Shown: positions 13,428 to 15,150 of the stretch, piece by piece
Layout: every line of letters begins with the position of its first letter
How positions within the stretch are numbered: the first letter of the stretch is position 1
DNA from: Candidatus Saccharimonadales bacterium
GTDB taxonomy: Bacteria; Patescibacteriota; Saccharimonadia; Saccharimonadales; Saccharimonadaceae
Length of the DNA: 15,150 nt
NCBI GenBank assembly: GCA_030145955.1
Contig: JASLCR010000082.1
Coordinates: 1-15,150, forward strand
Reading direction: 5' to 3'
Made by a program: the position numbers and the translations under genes
The notes under the pieces: generated by a model
Told to the model about the DNA's origin: nothing
Seen by the model: the letters and a program-made list of their open reading frames with translations, nothing else
The model's database searches: none

Positions 13428-15029
13428 TTAGTACTGTGGCGCTGCAAGGTAGTTAATCTTTGTTGTGTAGACACCAGCTGGAGTATCTGCACCGATGTTA
13501 CCAACATAGCGCATTTTCGCTGTTGCGCAAGAGATAACAGTTTGATTCTGCTGAGCGATTGGTTCTGGTGCTGTTAAGCTTTCCTTAACAAACTTGAACT
13601 TTGCAGTACCTTGACCACCGAGTCCATCATCAATTGTACCTGTTGCTTCATCGTAGTCTTCACTAAAAGGCTGTGCAGTAAGTGTGTCATACGGTGCAGT
13701 ACTTGACTGACCTGCCACTGTAATAAATGGATAGCTTCGAACCTGGTGGCCAGGTGCAAATGTACCTGTACCTAGCGATTCAAGACTAGCATCTTCAAAG
13801 CCAAGGCCAAACTGCTCTGTACCTGGTAAGCTTTCAGTTTCAGCTGGCATATCTTGGATCTTATCACCTACAGTATTGGCTAGCGTATCACCTGAATAGT
13901 ACACTGTTGCACCCCCAGATGAGTTAGATGAAAGTCGCCAGTACGAGTGAACATCCCACGCCTTACCTGTCTCGAGAGAGTACTCTGCATTTGGATTACC
14001 AAGCTGTAGACGGTTATTATTTTCTTGCAAGATTGGATCACATTTACCGTGAGATGATTGGTTAGTTGTGTCACGGTTCTTTGTGCCTACTGAAAACGCC
14101 ATTGTTTCCAATACCTTCGTAGTGATATGGATTGAGTCAGTCATGACATTTGCGACTGTCACACCACCATCAATAACTGTATGCCCTGGAGTATCAGATG
14201 AATCAAGTGGCGTACCGTCGTTATGGCTACCAATAAGGTTGGTGTCACTACTATATGTGTTGATCTTCACGAAAAATTCACGTGCACCTGGGTTGGTAAT
14301 GTAGACATTTTCACTTGGGCGGAAGATTACTTCAACCTTCTGACCATTGTTGATCTGCTGTCCACCAGACTTTACTAGAGTAATGTAGTTATTTTTTCCA
14401 GTAAGCGTCTTTGTATGTCCGTCATCTTCCAGGTTAGCTTTTGTTAATGTCCAGCCAGTATTTGTTAAACCATTAACCTTAACTTCAAACTGACCAGCAC
14501 CCGTGCCCTCTTCAAAGTCTCCCACAAAGTCAAGATCACTTTTTTGAGCAGCATGGCCACCATTTGCACCATCATTACCTGGACGACCTGTAGGCGCAGT
14601 TGGGTACACACCATTTCTAGCATCACCCGGCCCATCAGCATCACCGGTATATCCTGGGACTAGCTCACCGTTATTACCTGGCGCCTGACAAGCACCTGCC
14701 GCAGAAGTACAGTACTGCAATGACATACCCTTCACTTCAGCAGTGCTACTTACCTTGAAAGTAAATGTTTCGCCTGTCTTTTTACCATTTGGACCAGATC
14801 CAGCAGGTGCATAATTCTGACCTACCGAGTTTGGTGTTGCATTCGAATTGCCAGAACCATCGGTATCCTGCCAACCAGGAGCCGACGAACTGAGCAAGAG
14901 CGAACGCTCCGTCAGCGGATTCAATGCGTCAGCGAATACCGCTGCTGCGGGCACTACTGCTGCAACGATCAACGCTGCTGCTGCCCCCAACATCGTGCTA
15001 CGCTGAGCAATCGACTTGAGTGTATACAT
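13428..15029 (-). CDS. Secreted ERS-family surface protein, paralog A (large)
   Basis: A 533-aa exported protein of unknown function, the longest of three paralogs. Signal peptide 1-33 (cut after VFA). The mature start carries TERSLLLSSSAPG (40-52), followed by a Gly/Asn/Ser-rich stretch. Cys107 and Cys114 (YC-x6-C-xAPG) come next, then a Gly/Asp/Asn-rich insert at about 118-165 absent from B and C. TNPG (245-248) replaces NPTN, and VLETMAFS (306-313) has Ser where B and C have Cys. SSNSSGGA, EQFGL and the end DTPAGVYTTKINYLAAPQY follow. That end is the copy closest to a WxL-type C-terminus (Y-x3-I-x-Y-x4-P). There is no TM anchor. The ATG has AAGGAG 10 nt upstream. It has its own promoter and terminator, and unlike B and C it is not followed directly by a DUF916-like gene. 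Confidence 0.75.
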   Translation of the reverse strand: MYTLKSIAQRSTMLGAAAALIVAAVVPAAAVFADALNPLTERSLLLSSSAPGWQDTDGSGNSNATPNSVGQNYAPAGSGPNGKKTGETFTFKVSSTAEVKGMSLQYCTSAAGACQAPGNNGELVPGYTGDADGPGDARNGVYPTAPTGRPGNDGANGGHAAQKSDLDFVGDFEEGTGAGQFEVKVNGLTNTGWTLTKANLEDDGHTKTLTGKNNYITLVKSGGQQINNGQKVEVIFRPSENVYITNPGAREFFVKINTYSSDTNLIGSHNDGTPLDSSDTPGHTVIDGGVTVANVMTDSIHITTKVLETMAFSVGTKNRDTTNQSSHGKCDPILQENNNRLQLGNPNAEYSLETGKAWDVHSYWRLSSNSSGGATVYYSGDTLANTVGDKIQDMPAETESLPGTEQFGLGFEDASLESLGTGTFAPGHQVRSYPFITVAGQSSTAPYDTLTAQPFSEDYDEATGTIDDGLGGQGTAKFKFVKESLTAPEPIAQQNQTVISCATAKMRYVGNIGADTPAGVYTTKINYLAAPQY

Positions 15030-15089
15030 GTTTGTATATCTCCTTATTTGTTTGTTTTATATTATCCCTTTTTTAGGAGGTACATGCGC

Positions 15090-15119
15090 ATTGTAGCACT
15101 AGCGGGATAGCTAGCGCAA
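15090..15119 (-). promoter_or_regulatory. Promoter of secreted paralog A
   Basis: On the minus strand TTGCGC (15114-15119) and TACAAT (15090-15095) are 18 bp apart, with TGC before the -10 (extended -10). The leader is about 54 nt, nearly the same as in paralog C. Confidence 0.6.
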
Positions 15120-15133
15120 TAGGCAAAATAGAC

Positions 15134-15142
15134 TTTTCCACA
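15134..15142 (-). promoter_or_regulatory. TGTGGAAAA element upstream of paralog A promoter
   Basis: The element TGTGGAAAAG (minus strand) lies 105-113 bp before the paralog A start codon. The copy at 8856-8864 lies 110-118 bp before paralog C. Matching spacing relative to two homologous genes suggests a shared regulatory site. Confidence 0.4.
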
Positions 15143-15150
15143 ACTTTTTT

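Noticed and set aside
15084..15110. Plus-strand 8-codon frame MRIVALAG with AGGAGG ahead of it
   Set aside because: It ends in TAG after eight codons and lies in the leader and promoter of paralog A. The AGGAGG is just the reverse of the CCTCCT in that leader.

Overview
The window looks like a piece of a Patescibacteria (CPR) chromosome, most likely a Saccharibacteria (TM7) member. This is inferred from gene content: a type IV prepilin with a C-terminal FISUMP domain, a family of Cys-containing secreted proteins beginning ERS-(I/L), DUF916-like anchors, a PKD-domain membrane protein, an unusually large signal peptidase I, two CorA proteins and very tight gene packing. UGA is used as a real stop (the pilin ends correctly at TGA), which argues against the UGA=Gly Gracilibacteria and Absconditabacteria. 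No rRNA, tRNA, insertion sequence or CRISPR array was seen. All genes but one lie on the minus strand.

Right-hand part (about 15029 down to 5551, minus strand) is a cell-surface locus. In transcription order it holds secreted paralog A (533 aa) with its own promoter and terminator; a FISUMP prepilin; secreted paralog B; a DUF916-like membrane-anchored protein (1); an Ig/PKD-domain membrane protein with its own near-leaderless promoter; secreted paralog C with a strong promoter and terminator; a second DUF916-like protein (2); and a CorA-type transporter two bases behind it. A secreted ERS-family protein followed by a DUF916-like anchor occurs twice (B with 1, C with 2). The layout resembles the WxL/DUF916 (WxLIP) surface systems of Firmicutes, and the C-termini of A, B and C resemble a degenerate WxL C-terminal motif. 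This is the best candidate for an undescribed system here.

Middle part: a LysM plus CHAP secreted cell-wall hydrolase (4870-5547) is the only plus-strand gene. It is divergent from abrB and convergent with the second CorA, with 3 bp between stop codons. The 274-bp divergent spacer holds a consensus abrB promoter with 9-bp-spaced direct repeats and a likely LysM promoter with a palindrome just upstream.

Left-hand part (4595 down to 108, minus strand): a leaderless AbrB-type regulator, a 14-TM DHA2 (EmrB/QacA-like) drug exporter 11 bp later, a signal peptidase I fused behind a large extracytoplasmic N-domain, and another CorA. All are on the same strand with small gaps and no visible terminator, so they may be partly co-transcribed. 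The signal peptidase would process the many exported proteins encoded to the right. A 12-of-13 sequence match between the abrB and signal peptidase start regions hints at shared control.
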